A stretch of 64,000 bases of DNA. Source: Coniella vitis. Its lineage: Eukaryota > Ascomycota > Sordariomycetes > Diaporthales > Schizoparmaceae. Made by a program: the position numbers and the translations under genes. This document shows positions 33,265 through 45,732 of this stretch, one piece after another. Position 1 is the first letter of the stretch. The number at the start of each line of letters is the position of its first letter. The notes beneath the pieces are model-generated. The model was not told the origin of the DNA and did no database searches. It was given only the letters and a program-made list of their open reading frames with translations. The stretch lies in NCBI GenBank assembly GCA_011317545.1, contig WUJK01000003.1, positions 62,001 through 126,000 of the forward strand, written 5' to 3'.

Positions 33265-36200
33265 ATGGACAGTCCGCCGCCAGCCAGCGCGGCACCGTCC
33301 GTGCAGGATAAGCGATCCGAGTCCGACTACGAGTCCGCCTCCCCAGCCGGTGAAGACTGGCCGCTCAAAAACGAGGTGGTGGCCTTCCAGGAGCGCGACC
33401 GGCGATCCGGGGCTCCGGGCCGAGGGTTGGGCATCACCTGGAAGAATCTGAGTGTGCAAGTTGTCAGTTCGGACGCTGCGATACATGAGAACTTTGGCTC
33501 GCAATTCAATATCCCGAAGCTTGCCCGGGAATCCCGCAACAAGCCGCCTCTCAAGACCATTCTGGACGCGAGCCATGGATGTGTGAAGCCAGGAGAAATG
33601 CTGCTGGTCCTGGGCAGACCAGGATCCGGCTGTACGACACTACTGAACATCCTGTCGAACCGCAGGGCTGGATACAAGGCTGTGACGGGGGATGTGCGGT
33701 ACGGGTCCATGACGCCGGACGAGGCGCGCAAGTTCCGAGGCCAGATTGTCATCAACAGCGAGGAAGAAGTCTTCTTTCCCACTTTGACAGTCGGTCAGAC
33801 GATGGACTTTGCTACACGCCTCAAGATCCCCGCCCAGTTACCCGAAGGAGTCGCCTCCGCTGAGGACTACCGACGAGAACAATGCGACTTTCTGCTTCGG
33901 TCAGTGGGTATAGATCACACCAAGGACACCATGGTTGGCAACGAGTACGTCCGTGGTGTGTCTGGTGGAGAGCGCAAAAGAGTATCCATCATCGAAACCC
34001 TAGCTACGCGGGGCTCTATCTTCTGCTGGGACAACAGTACCCGAGGGCTCGATGCAAGCACGTAAGTCTATCCACTACTCCTCTGCCGCACAAATGCAGT
34101 CTGCATCATGATTCTCACAGCCATATTCTGCACAGTGCGTTGAGTTATGTCAAGGCCCTTCGGACTATGACAGATGTGATGGGGCTGTCGTCCATTGTGA
34201 CACTCTATCAGGCTGGCAACGGCATCTACGACCTCTTTGACAAAGTCCTTGTCCTTGATGCTGGCAAACAGGTATTCTATGGCCCTGTGCAAGAGGCGAA
34301 ACCCTTTATGCAGGAATTGGGCTTCATCTGCGCCAGTGGTGCCAACGTGGCCGACTTCCTTACTGGCGTCACAGTTCCAACAGAGCGGTCGATTCGTCCC
34401 GAGAAAATGAGCACTTTCCCACGCAACGCCACAGCCCTCAAGGCCGAATATGAGAAGTCCGATATTTACACTCGCATGATTGCAGAATACGACTACCCGG
34501 ACAGCCAGATTGCGCAGTCGAACACACAGCAAATGCAGCAAGGCGTTGCCCGGGAAAGGCATCACGGACTGCCCGCAAGCAGTCCTTTGACTGTGGGCTT
34601 TGGCAACCAAGTCAAGGCTTGTGTCACCCGGCAATACCAGATCATCTGGGGCGACAAGGCTACCTTCATGATCAAGCAGGTTTCGACGCTTATACAGGCG
34701 CTGGTCACTGGCTCCCTCTTCTACAATGCTCCAGATAACTCCTCTGGGCTGTTCATCAAGTCCGGTGCCCTGTTCTTCTCGCTCCTCTTCAACACAATCA
34801 TGGCCATGTCCGAAGTCACAGATTCTTTCAACGGCCGCCCCGTGCTGATCAAGCACAAGAGCTTCGCCTATTTCCACCCCGCAGCCTTCTGTATTGCACA
34901 GATAGCCGCCGACATTCCCGTTCTCCTGTTTCAAGTGTCGATTTTCTCTCTGGTGCTGTACTTTATGGTTGGTTTGACCGCGACAGCATCTGCTTTCTTT
35001 ACTTATTGGGTCCTTGTCTTTTCTGCAACCATGGTATGTCTATTTTCTGCACTTTTGGGCCATCTTCACGAAATCAATAGTGTACTAATGGTTACATCAC
35101 TTCCAGTGTATGACGGCCATGTTTCGAGCTATTGGTGCAGCCTTTTCTACATTCGATGCCGCGTCGAAGTTGTCGGGATTGTTGATCATGTGCGCTGTTA
35201 TGGTTTGTCTTCCTCTCGCCTCATCTGCCTGTTTGCTTCCACACTGACTATTGGACTTAGTACACTGGATACATGATCGAAAAGCCAACGATGCATCCCT
35301 GGTTTGTTTGGATATTCTGGATTGACCCTTTAGCCTACGGCTTCGACGCGCTCTTGTCCAACGAGTTCAAGGGCAAGCACATCGAATGCGTGGACAACAA
35401 TCTGGTGCCTTCTGGAGCAGACTACACCAAGACCTATGCCTCCTGTGCGGGCGTGGGCGGTGCGATCCAGGGTGAAACCTATGTTACTGGAGACAACTAT
35501 CTGGCATCGCTCTCGTACGGTAGCTCGCACATCTGGCGCAACTTCGGCGTCGTCTGGGCCTTTTGGGTGCTCTTTGTTGCCATTACCGTCTTTTGCACCT
35601 CGCGCTGGCGGCCCTCTTCCGAGAGTGGCCCGTCTTTGCTCATACCGAGGGAGAAAGCAAAGGTTACCCCGGTGCTCCAGAGTGACTTGGAGGCCCAAAA
35701 CACCGAAAAGAACAGGGCGGACTCCGCATATCGGAGTGGTGATGACACGGCGGTTGAGAAGGCCAGTGGCAGCAGCACCCACGAGCAGCAACTCGTCCGC
35801 AACACGTCCGTATTCACATGGAAAAACCTCACATACACCGTCAAGACGCCACAGGGCGATCGCCAGCTGCTGAACAATGTGCAAGGATGGGTCAAGCCAG
35901 GGATGCTGGGTGCCTTGATGGGATCTTCGGGTGCTGGCAAGACGACTTTGCTCGACGTTCTCGCGCAGCGCAAGACTGAAGGCACCATCCGCGGGTCCAT
36001 TCTTGTGGACGGACGCGAGCTGCCCATCTCATTTCAGCGATCTGCGGGTTACTGCGAGCAACTCGACGTGCACGAGCCCTATGCGACCGTCCGGGAGGCC
36101 CTCGAGTTCTCTGCTCTTCTTCGCCAGCCTCGCCACGTGCCGCGTGAGGAGAAACTGAAATACGTTGACACCATCATCGACCTCCTGGAATTGCACGACT

Positions 36201-37711
36201 TGGAGAACACCCTCATTGGCCACGTCGGCGCAGGACTGAGTGTGGAGCAGAGGAAGCGTGTGACGATTGGCGTGGAACTTGTCTCCAAACCCAGCATCCT
36301 CATCTTCCTGGACGAACCTACCTCAGGCCTGGACGGCCAGTCCGCGTTTAACACCGTGCGCTTCCTTCGCAAGCTGGCCGATGTCGGCCAAGCTGTCCTC
36401 GTCACGATCCACCAGCCTTCGGCTCAGCTCTTTTCCCAGTTCGACACGCTGCTGCTTCTCGCGAGAGGGGGAAAGACGGTCTACTTTGGCGATATTGGCG
36501 ACAACGGGGCAGTGGTCAAAGACTATTTCGGCCGATACGGCGCGCCGTGTCCTGAGGAGGCCAACCCTGCTGAGCACATGATCGACGTTGTCTCGGGCCA
36601 TCTGTCCCAGGGCCGTGACTGGAGCCAGGTCTGGTTGGACTCTCCAGAACATGCGGCAGTCGCCGAGGAGCTCGATCGCATCGTCGCTGAGGCGCAAGCC
36701 AAGCCCCCCAACGCGGTCGACGACGGCTTTGAATTTGCCATGCCTCTTTCGCAGCAGATCAAGATTGTGTCAACCCGTATGAACAAGGCTCTGTGGCGCA
36801 ACACCGACTACGTCAACAACAAGATTGCGCTCCACGTATCCAACGCCCTGTTCAACGGCTTTTCGTTTTGGATGATTGGCCCCTCCGTAACTGATCTGCA
36901 GCTCCGCCTCTTCACCGTCTTCAACTTCATCTTCGTCGCTCCTGGTGTCCTCAACCAACTGCAACCGCTCTTCATCGAACGCCGCGACATCTTCGAAGCC
37001 CGCGAGAAAAAGTCCAAAATGTACTCTTGGTTCGCCCTCGTCACCGGTCTCATCATCTCCGAGTTCCCCTATCTCTGTCTCTGCGCGGTGCTCTATTTCG
37101 TCTGCTGGTACTACACCGTCGGCTTCCCCTCCGACTCCGCCCGTGCCGGCAGCACCTTCTTCGTCATGCTCATGTACGAGTTTGTCTACACGGGCATCGG
37201 CCAGTCGATCGCGGCGTACGCCCCCAACGCCATGTTTGCTTCGCTCGCCAACCCGCTCATCATCGGCACCCTGGTCTCGTTCTGCGGCGTTCTCGTCCCC
37301 TACAGCTCCATCAACACCTTTTGGCGCTACTGGCTGTACTGGATGGATCCCTTCAACTACCTCATGGGCAGCTTGCTCGTCTTTGACGTCTGGGGCACCA
37401 AAGTTACCTGCAAGCACAGCGAGCTCGCCATCTTCGACCCGCCCCAGGGCACGACCTGCGCGTCCTACCTGGCCGAGTACATGGCGGGCAGCGGGAAAGC
37501 GAGCAACCTTCTCAACCCCAGCGCGACGAGCGGGTGCGAGGTGTGCCAGTACAGCAACGGAAGCGATTACCTCGAGACACTCAACTTGAACTCGTATTCG
37601 TACGGGTGGCGGGATGCAGGAATCGTCGTCTTGTTTGCGTGCTCTAGTTATGCACTGGTCTATCTTTTGATGAAGTTGAGGACCAAGATGAGTAAGAAAG
37701 CGGAGGAGTAG
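33265..37711 (+). CDS. PDR-type ABC transporter (ABC-G, full length)
   Basis: Four exons in phase (33265-34061, 34136-35033, 35107-35202, 35261-37711) give 1413 residues, a usual length. The order is NBD1-TMD1-NBD2-TMD2, as in Pdr5/Cdr1 drug pumps of the plasma membrane, which export hydrophobic compounds by ATP hydrolysis. NBD1 (from about residue 80) has the fungal PDR-type Walker A GRPGSGCTT, signature VSGGERKRVS and a Walker B of the CWDNSTRGLDAST type. NBD2 has standard Walker A GSSGAGKTT (about 817), signature LSVEQRKRVTIG (about 922) and FLDEPTSGLDG. This asymmetry between the sites is normal for the family. The second TMD ends with an ectodomain rich in Cys followed by a last helix (IVVLFACSSYALVYLLM). 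Exon 3 is only 96 bases. It shares a promoter with the Zn2Cys6 gene. It could serve export of the former polyketide or general xenobiotic defence; the sequence favours neither. Confidence 0.95.
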
Positions 37712-39149
37712 AGAGGGCAGGTGGTAGTCTTGCTGTTGCAATGCGGCGGACGATCTCTGTTTTATCCATCTTTTTAAGGATAAAACGAGATGAATGACGA
37801 AGAAGATTTTTCTTCTTCTGCTACGTTTTTCTTCATTTATTTTTTATTTTTTATTCTTTATCTTTTATTTTTTGGAACGTTCACGCTTCAATTGTTAACG
37901 TTTTCACAAGTGATAGAAATAGATGAAATTGGGGGAAGACAGACGATCAACAGACGTGTTATCAAAAATAGAAAGACAGATACGGTGTAAAGATACCCCG
38001 GTAATATAGATATAGAATGGTTGAAATTGAAAAAGTCAAATATAGCAGCTTAATCATACGCCGAGCAACCTAGATTTGAGAGCAAAGTAAAAAGCCTGAT
38101 AAGCAAAAGGATCACTCTTAGACGCCCATAGCCCCATAGCTAAATCTCTCCATCTGGGTAAGGGTAGATTATAACCGAAGTCCATCGCTTGAGACTTCCT
38201 TATATGCTGGTTCCTCGGACTTGCTTAACCTAAATGAATTATCACCCCTTGATACTAGTCTCAGAAGCGCATATAAGCCACAGATATCTTATGGTTGCTA
38301 ACATGTGTGTATAGAAAAGGCTGTAGCAGCCAAGATACTTCTCTTGTTAGGTTTAAGCACCAGCTTCAAGGACGAGGAAAATTGTTCGATCACACAAAAC
38401 TTGTGATCTAGTTGTGGGTCAATACCTAAAACAGAAACGCAATACACAATATATATCCTCGTTCAGGTATGCAACGATGGTCCATTGGAGATGCAAGAGG
38501 TAGGCAAGAAATACAATCCTCATTTTCAACAGAGACCCTACTACGGTGATTGGTAAATATCAATATAACCTCCCCTGTCGAAGAATCGTCGAGTGTTCAT
38601 AACTCGGCTGGCCTCTTATCATCACCTGTTGCTATGTACTCGAATCTATTTTAGCTGCTGTAGTAGTGGCGGCCTGCAGGCTCGGCCGCTGTCCAGCCCA
38701 TCGCGAGATGGAACTACAGTATGCCATTAACTGATCGGATCCGGGGGCTAGACGCCAGAGGTGAATTTTAACTGTTATGCATAGTACTTTGCATATAGCA
38801 CATAGCAGACATACTACTTACTTCGCTGTTTGGTGACTTATAACTATACTGAGTGAATGATACGTCATGTGGGACTCCAGCTAGTCGTCGATCTCGGCTG
38901 GAAATCAGGGAAAATTAACGCCTGAAATGCTCCATTGTTGTGACGTCAAAAGGGTAGCATATGCGTGAGATCACCAAAATATAAAACTTCAATCAACAAT
39001 TCCATCCGAATTTTATTCAGGTGCTCCTGTTAACGGTTCAAAGCAAAATCACACATTTACAAAAGGCAACCTTCACTTCCTCTAATTCCTACCGGTGCCG
39101 ACCATTCAACTTACCGCTATAACCACCATTACAATCTTCGATTTATACC
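37712..39149. other. intergenic spacer
   Basis: The first part has the pyrimidine- and T-rich terminator region of the transporter (about 37800-37900). The rest is AT-rich without recognisable genes; an open frame at 37790-37990 is low-complexity. The promoter of the small glycine-zipper gene lies at its right end. Confidence 0.5.
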
Positions 39150-39458
39150 ATGGGTGCATTAATAGACTTACCTAAACGCCTCGCCTATGGCCTCCTCCTC
39201 GGAGTGACGTCTGGTGCTCTCGCTGGCATTGTTCTCGGTCTCGCTCTGGGCCTTATCATTGGAGGCATACTAGGTCTCGTCCTCGCTATTGTGCTCGGAC
39301 TCGTTGTTGGTCTGCTCTTTGCCCCTGTGGCAGGTTGTTTTCCAGGTATCTTGGACTGGGTCGCCGGGTTGCTCAGGAAGGCAAAAGATGCGTTGATACA
39401 CTTGGTCGACGTCGTGCTGGACATGATTCAAAAGGCAGATCCCAAGAAGACGCAATAG
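39150..39458 (+). CDS. small membrane protein with a long glycine zipper
   Basis: A 102-residue single-exon protein starting in good context (TATACCATGG). From Gly14 to Gly62 every fourth residue is small: Gly at 14, 18, 22, 26, 30, 34, 38, 42, 50, 54 and 62, Ala at 46 and 58. The positions between are almost all hydrophobic, so this is a nearly ideal glycine zipper of about 49 residues, enough for two packed membrane helices. After PVAGCFPGILDW comes an amphipathic, partly basic helix (AGLLRKAKDALIHLVDVVLDMIQKA) and a KKTQ end. Glycine zippers pack helices and occur in pore-forming and death-effector proteins, including fungal HET-S/HELL-type effectors; this protein has no homology to them that I can show. 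It is transcribed toward the NLR gene 1.1 kb downstream. It could be a membrane effector, or an ordinary small membrane protein. Confidence 0.72.
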   Translation: MGALIDLPKRLAYGLLLGVTSGALAGIVLGLALGLIIGGILGLVLAIVLGLVVGLLFAPVAGCFPGILDWVAGLLRKAKDALIHLVDVVLDMIQKADPKKTQ

Positions 39459-40575
39459 GAGCTGGTCGATTCCACTCCAAAGGGGTTGCGGCCATATCGT
39501 GCTTTGATTTGTACCATTGGTCTGCAACATATATGATCAAGCCATAATCAGGAACTTGACTAAACAATATTGGTGCTTGAACTACGTTTTTGCTGGGTAT
39601 TGCCTTTAAACTGGTTGGAAAGTAAGAGTTCCACGGTAGTGACATCCAGGGTTAGCCGACCCTTACGTGCAGCGGTGCGCCGGGCAGTATTCTATCAATA
39701 ATAGGCAGCTTAGCTATTAATGGCACTCGGAAAGTTGCATCTGCTATGGTATAAATAGTAATTTAACCCCCAAGACCTCCGATACGAGCGTTCTTCGTAT
39801 CTTCTCTACGTCCTTTTTTATCTTTACCTGAACGGCATTATGAAAGATGGTGATGCGTCCAACATTTTATTATAGACAGTCTGGAAACACGTATCTTAGC
39901 ATTGGCAGAACAACTGATTCTTCCAAGCAAGAAGTCACGCTATTAATGTAGCAGAATATGACGGTACTTCCTCGATAATGAATCTATTCGCTATGTAATA
40001 CGCAGCCTGCTGTGATCTGGTCCGTATATCCGGACCATGGCCTCGGTCTACCCATACATGTTGCTTTCGGGTTACTTAGAAAGGGAGAATGAAAGGAAAA
40101 CAGACAAATGCGCACTCCTCTAAGCCGGCATGAAGGTGATGCCTGAAAGGATGAAATCTTAGTACATATTGATTCGAATACAGTCAGTACTCTGTGTGTG
40201 ATATGCCGCATAAATACATATACATAGTACAGATTTGGTGTTGCTGAATCAGCATTCTCCGCTATAAGGAGTCTACTTGCTTACTAATAGAGCCCGTTAT
40301 TACCTGAAGGACTATTATTCGTACTATACACCAATCACAGGTCTTAGCTTTATTCTTTCCTAAACAGGAACTCAAGAATCAGAATTATACGCCGTACTGT
40401 ACGGCAACAGGAGCCGTGCCCAATTTATAGGACTCTTCAATGAACAGCATATTAGCAATTGCTAAATAAGCATGCTCGAAACTGAACTCTGCTGAACAGC
40501 AAGCACCTTAGGCCGGTCCACGCTGAAAAATGTTGCAATGGAAGAGACGAGATAGAAATTTGCTGACACTGAATC
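39459..40575. other. intergenic spacer before the NLR gene
   Basis: AT-rich 1.1 kb with many GTACTAT-like short palindromes near 40190-40400. I looked for the missing 5' exons of the NLR gene here and found no convincing candidate. Confidence 0.45.
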
Positions 40576-43500
40576 TGGCCCTGCATCAAGGCCCTGCTGC
40601 AGGTCCCAGTCAAAATGAAGGACGAGATGGCCGCACTTTTACAAGTTGCGGAAAGGCTTACGCAAGTGATTGCACGTGGCCGTTTATATGAGAAGAACTA
40701 TGTCAAGACAAATGCCAATTCTGCTCCGTCTTCTGAGATTGCGAAGATGATACGGGAGTGTTTGCTGAAGCTGTATACAGCCACTATGCAACTGCTGTCC
40801 AAAGCAGCCGCCGCACTGAACCAAAACATGGTATCTCGCATAGCTGCAGCAGTCTTACACCCAAATGCTATACAAGACGATGTTACCAAATTATCCGACT
40901 TGGAGCACGAGCTGGAGCAGAATGCACGGGTGGCGGATGAAGAGGCCAATTCTCACAGATATCGGGATTTGAAACAACAACTGGACATTTTGAACCTGTC
41001 GACCGGCCGCCTCGAACATGATATAGCATCGGTCCTCAGACATATTGATGAGGAAGAAGAAAAGATGCAGCTCAATTGGCTTAGCAATGTGGACTACGTG
41101 GCAATGCAAATGACCCCTATCGACAATATGACAGAGGATACGTGCCAATGGATTTTACATCATGAAAAGTTTCAGCAGTGGGAGAAGTCCAGCAAAAGCG
41201 CGTTGCTGTGGCTTCGAGGCTCGAGTATGGCTCCCCGTTGCATTATTCGTACATTGAGTTAGGCTAACTTGATGGCTCATGATCACAGGTGGCACAGGGA
41301 AGACACATTTAACTGCCAATGTTGTGAAACACATGAAAGATGTCCTAGCAAAGCGAACTGTTCAGCATGAAGGCCTAGCTTTCTTTTTCTTCAAACGTGA
41401 CGTTGCAGGACGCACCGAGGCTTTACCGTGCCTCGCAACTCTCCTGCGCCAACTATCTAAGCCATACGGTCGGGATAAGACTATCCGAAAAAGTCTGAGC
41501 GAGTGGATAGCCAAGGCTCAGAGCGCAGACCAGAGAGGACCAGGTCGCAAAGACTGCGAGGATCAGCTCGCCAAGTCCTGCGACGAGCTGGCTCGCACGA
41601 CCATCATCATCGACGCGCTAGACGAATGTGAATCGAAAGATCGCGCATACCTTCTTAACTTCCTCGTTAAATTAATCAACCACAGCAACCACCCGGTCCA
41701 AGTTTTCATTTCTAGTCGCCCAGGTGTCAATATTCAAGAACCAAGCCAAGGTCACATTGGCATGGAGATTGATGCGAAGGATAATCAAGATGATATCGCA
41801 AGATATATAGAGGCGAGGCTCGCAGGGCCCGGGGCGAAGGAATGGAACGACGAGTTGAAACAAAAGGTCCGAACAGTGCTTCTAGAGAAGAGCAAGGGCA
41901 TGTAAGTCGAACACTCATCTAGGACTTTGTCTTTGTTTATATATGTCACGAGGGATGGACAGTGTTATTAACCTCTCAATTTGTGAAGGTTCCTATGGAC
42001 GCATCTTCAACTTTCCGAGTTACTCGACCAGGGTATCCCGGTTAATGACATTGAAAACCATCTTGGCCAGTTTCCTATCGGCGTTACTGAAACGTACGAC
42101 GCTATCTTTTCCAAAATCGTTACTGGCAAGAAGACGAACGACCAAGGTCCCGTAGTTCTGAAAAGAGCAGTCATGTGGGTAATGGCGGCAATATATCCCT
42201 TGAAATCAAGGCAATTGCTCCCTGCCGTGTGAATCGACCCTGTCAAGTTTATCGGAACCATGGTTCGTGAAAGGAAGCAAGATGGAATTACTTTTGCCGA
42301 TTTGGAAAAAGAATCATCCACAAAACCGAGCTATATCGATAGCGATTTCAGTGAAACGACTCTTTTGAAGCTGTGCGCCAATTTTTTGAAAATCAACCCA
42401 TCCACCCACTGTTGGGAATTCTGTCACGCATCTGTATCCGAGTATTTCAAAGAAAAGCATTTTGGCACACTTGAAGCACATTCTCTCGTCGGCGCAGCAG
42501 GCCTGGTCCTGGGCATCGATCTCCACCGGTCGTTCGAGTCAAAACAAAGGCTTGGCGCTGCATTGTGCTGCGAGGACGGCATAAATTATGAGCGCGCCCT
42601 GGACATGGAGTGGAGGCCGTTGGCTAGCGAGGATAGGTCAATCATTCGATATTGCAACTATTGCTGGGCCAGTCATATAAGCTTGGTTGATGAGTCCATC
42701 AAAGCCTCGAGTGGTCGCGCGAATACTCAGGGCTCAGCAGACAATCAGCACTCTGACGTGGTGATATCTACTCACCCCCTTGGACTGCTGCTGAGATCCT
42801 TCCTCGGTCATCCAAATCATAGCACCGCAGAGTATCGCATGTGGGCCCGTCGTGGATCCTGGGTACCTAGATCTAACGAATTCCTTGGGTCCTACCCAAT
42901 GGATATTGCCATATGTGGCATGATCTCTCACGGCTTTTGGCATCTATTATGCGATTGGTGGGAAACAATAAGAGGTCCGGAATCGCTGATAGATTTGTCT
43001 CTATCATCCACCAATGGGGCTAGCCTTCTCGCCTTGGCATGCCACGCCGGTCATGTACAAATGACCCAAGCGTTGATGGAGGCCGGTATGGACCCCAATG
43101 ACAAGATCGGGAGAAATTATTGCCTGGCGACAGCTAGTTCGAACGGCCACCACGAGATTGTCAGGCTACTCATGAAAGCGGGTAAATGCGACCCAAACCA
43201 TCCGAGAGACGCCCAATATAACCCTTTGTACCTGGCAATAGCAGAGCGCCAACACAAAACGATATCAGAGCTCATATCGTGGGGTGCAGATCCGAATAGA
43301 ACATTCGAAACCGAAGAATGGATGTTTGAAGAATGGAGCCCTGATAGTGCAATTGCACTTGCTGCGACAAATGATGACGTGGAAACCATGCGAATCCTCG
43401 TCGAGGAAGGAGGGGCAGACCCAAGTGGTGTCTCAGAACACGGTACCACTCCTGCCAGTCTCGCCGCAGCTTACCGCAGCTTCGATGCCCTCGACTACCT

Positions 43501-44129
43501 CATCAAGGAATTACACGTCGACCCGAATGCTTGCAGTGGGAGGGGTAGTCTTATGTCTGTGCTCAGCAGCGCGCTTAGTTCTCCCAATCCGCTAAAAGCC
43601 GATGGATTACGCCGTTTGGCGGGCTACGGCGTGAACCTGCTGAGCCCAGTGCAGTCGCAAATTGGCCCCATCAAGTGGAGTGACGTGGAGTTGGAGATTG
43701 CTTCTGCTCTCGAATACTCTTGCCTACGGGGTAACTTGGCCAGCGTCAAGTTGCTTGTTGAGGAGCATAAAGCCCCTGTCAACCAAATCTCCGAGTTTGG
43801 GGACTTTCGCTGTGCCCTCTTGGCTGCCATCGAACATCTAAAGGTGGTGCAATACCTCAGCCGACTCTGGGGCGGATGTGAAAGTCAAAATCTCCCACGG
43901 CCGCTACCACAGCCCCTTGGGTGCAGCCATCAAATTCCTCGTTGAAGTTGAGAAGGGGGGTGGGACGTCCAAATCTTATAAACTCACCAGCCGGCAAACA
44001 ACCAAGCAAGTGGTTGCATATTTGATTGACAAGGGGGCCGACACCGAGAATTGCCTGTTATATTTCGATGACAAGAAGCGCAAAGAACTACAAGAGAAGG
44101 CCGAAACCCTGGGTTTCAAGATATCATAA
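40576..44129 (+). pseudogene. NACHT-ankyrin NLR (STAND) gene, truncated and probably broken
   Basis: Exons as read: open from 40576 (first ATG 40615) to 41224, 41289-41901, and from 41989 on. The N-terminal part (KALLQVPVKMKDEM, VIARGRLYEKNY) fits the middle of the NACHT_N-type domain that precedes NACHT in fungal NLRs. Walker A GSSGTGKT is split by the first intron; Walker B is TTIIIDALDEC and a sensor-like ISSRPG follows. The C-terminal half has about six ankyrin-type repeats (for example GASLLALACHAGHVQMTQALMEAG). Problems: the usual N-terminal effector region is absent; TGA at 42230-42232 lies in frame unless a 51-base intron with a weak GTGTGA donor (42227-42277) removes it; a one-base shift near 43857-43862 moves the last repeat (to 44129) out of frame, giving an early end at 43945. 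Fungal NLRs trigger cell death on non-self recognition. It may be a non-functional allele. Confidence 0.72.
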
Positions 44130-45732
44130 TCCTGTAGTACCTAGAAAATGAGTCAAAGTGTCTGGAATCTTCTGTAGATGGTTCTACTCTTCAATAGCAA
44201 TAGCCTCTTTGTTTCTATTTGAGGCTTCTTCGAAAGGCAGCAACTTGCCAGTCAACGTAATTGGAAAAAGTTCTTTGGATTTAATTGCAAATATTTATTA
44301 TAGTATAATATTTTCATTTCAAAGTCGTATCGACCAATGTTCAATGGACAAGTGAGAGAGCGCGGTCCGAGTCTCGTGTGTTGGACTGTCATGTAAAAAG
44401 GACAGGGCTTAGCATGCTGACTTGAGTATTCTGCTACCCATTTCGCCATCCATTGGGATCCACTGTGCTCCTGTATCTCGTGGATTCAACGAATTGTTGA
44501 CAGAATATATTGAGCTGTGGCGGTTCGACATATCATGCGCATTAGCGAGGGAGCAAAGGTATGCAATCATGACCGCTTACTGCGCTGAGCGAGGCAGGAT
44601 AACCTCAGCCCATCAATGTATTATTGGGTAAAAGGCTTACTAAGAATCACTACATAATGTATCACTATACAGTGCTCGTCTTCTATCTCTTTGCCGTACT
44701 AGTGCCTCCATTAAGAATAATAAAGCAGAATTAGCCCATGCCGTTTAGCAATAGTTTGATTATGTATGAATGTTTTTATAACTTTCATGGAATAGGGCGG
44801 GAATTGCTCCTCTTCGGATCCTACACCGAAGAGGTGAAATAATAATATAGAGTATAGAGAGCTTAAAACATTTAATCTAAACGCTGGTAGGATGACTTAC
44901 AATTATTAATCTTTTATATAAACACTTGTTTTCGTCAACTTGCTTGTAAACAAAACTTATTTTAAACGACGTTCGAGCATTCATTCCTTTCCTGTCAAAT
45001 TAATAAGGCGACATAGATCTGGCGGTGTATTGATGATGAGTGGAGCAAGTTATAGTTGTATAAATCAGAATCATCTTCTACAAAGCCTGGCGACTGTCCC
45101 CGGCCAGCAGGAATTATAAAGGGGTCCCCATAGAAGACGATGGAGAATAATATTCTCAATAAATCTATCTAGGGGTTATACTATTTGGAGACATTTGTAG
45201 GTTTCTGTGTGGAGTGATTATCCCATACAAAGTTTTGAAACACCACGTTAAGTGCGTGAACAGACGAGGTATGCCTGGAAATAGGAAACATGGTCAACAA
45301 AGTACCTAGTTATTCGATAGACTTACAGACTCCATACACTTAGTGTATCTTGACAAAATGCAAGTATGAAGCTGCACACACCGTCATATAAATATCTACC
45401 TCGTCGTAAGAAACATTGCATATTATAGAACCACCTCACTAGAGCTTCCTAATCGCACACCACAGAGCAAGCCCGGGGTTTCAGCTCCAGCGCCGTTGCA
45501 CGCTAACCAAGGAGGATTATCGAAGGGCTGTGCAGAGCAGTCTAGAACCTAATGGTGTATAATTAATTGACAATATACTAGATGATTTGATGGAATACCT
45601 GATTGGAAAGTTATACGTTTCGTTCCGAATAGCCTTTATTACTACCGGCAACGGAGCGCTTTCTTTGCTTGAGCAGTCATCGAAGCAACCACAAACAGAA
45701 ACCTCTGCCCCATTCAGCACTCTGTTATCCAA
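44130..45732. other. AT-rich intergenic spacer
   Basis: A 1.6 kb stretch, strongly AT-rich between about 44640 and 45000. No gene or clear repeat is visible. The promoter of the lectin gene lies toward 45700. Confidence 0.5.

Noticed and set aside
33265..37711. Assigning the transporter and regulator to the PKS cluster
   Set aside because: They lie 13 kb beyond the PKS with unrelated STAND, AAA and protease genes between, and they share their own operator-like sites.
36770..37741. 323-codon minus-strand open frame
   Set aside because: It lies opposite the second membrane domain of the PDR transporter and has no domain; a shadow frame.
44365..44385. B-box-like GGTCCGAGTCTCG
   Set aside because: No matching A box or acceptor stem is found on either side, so not a tRNA.
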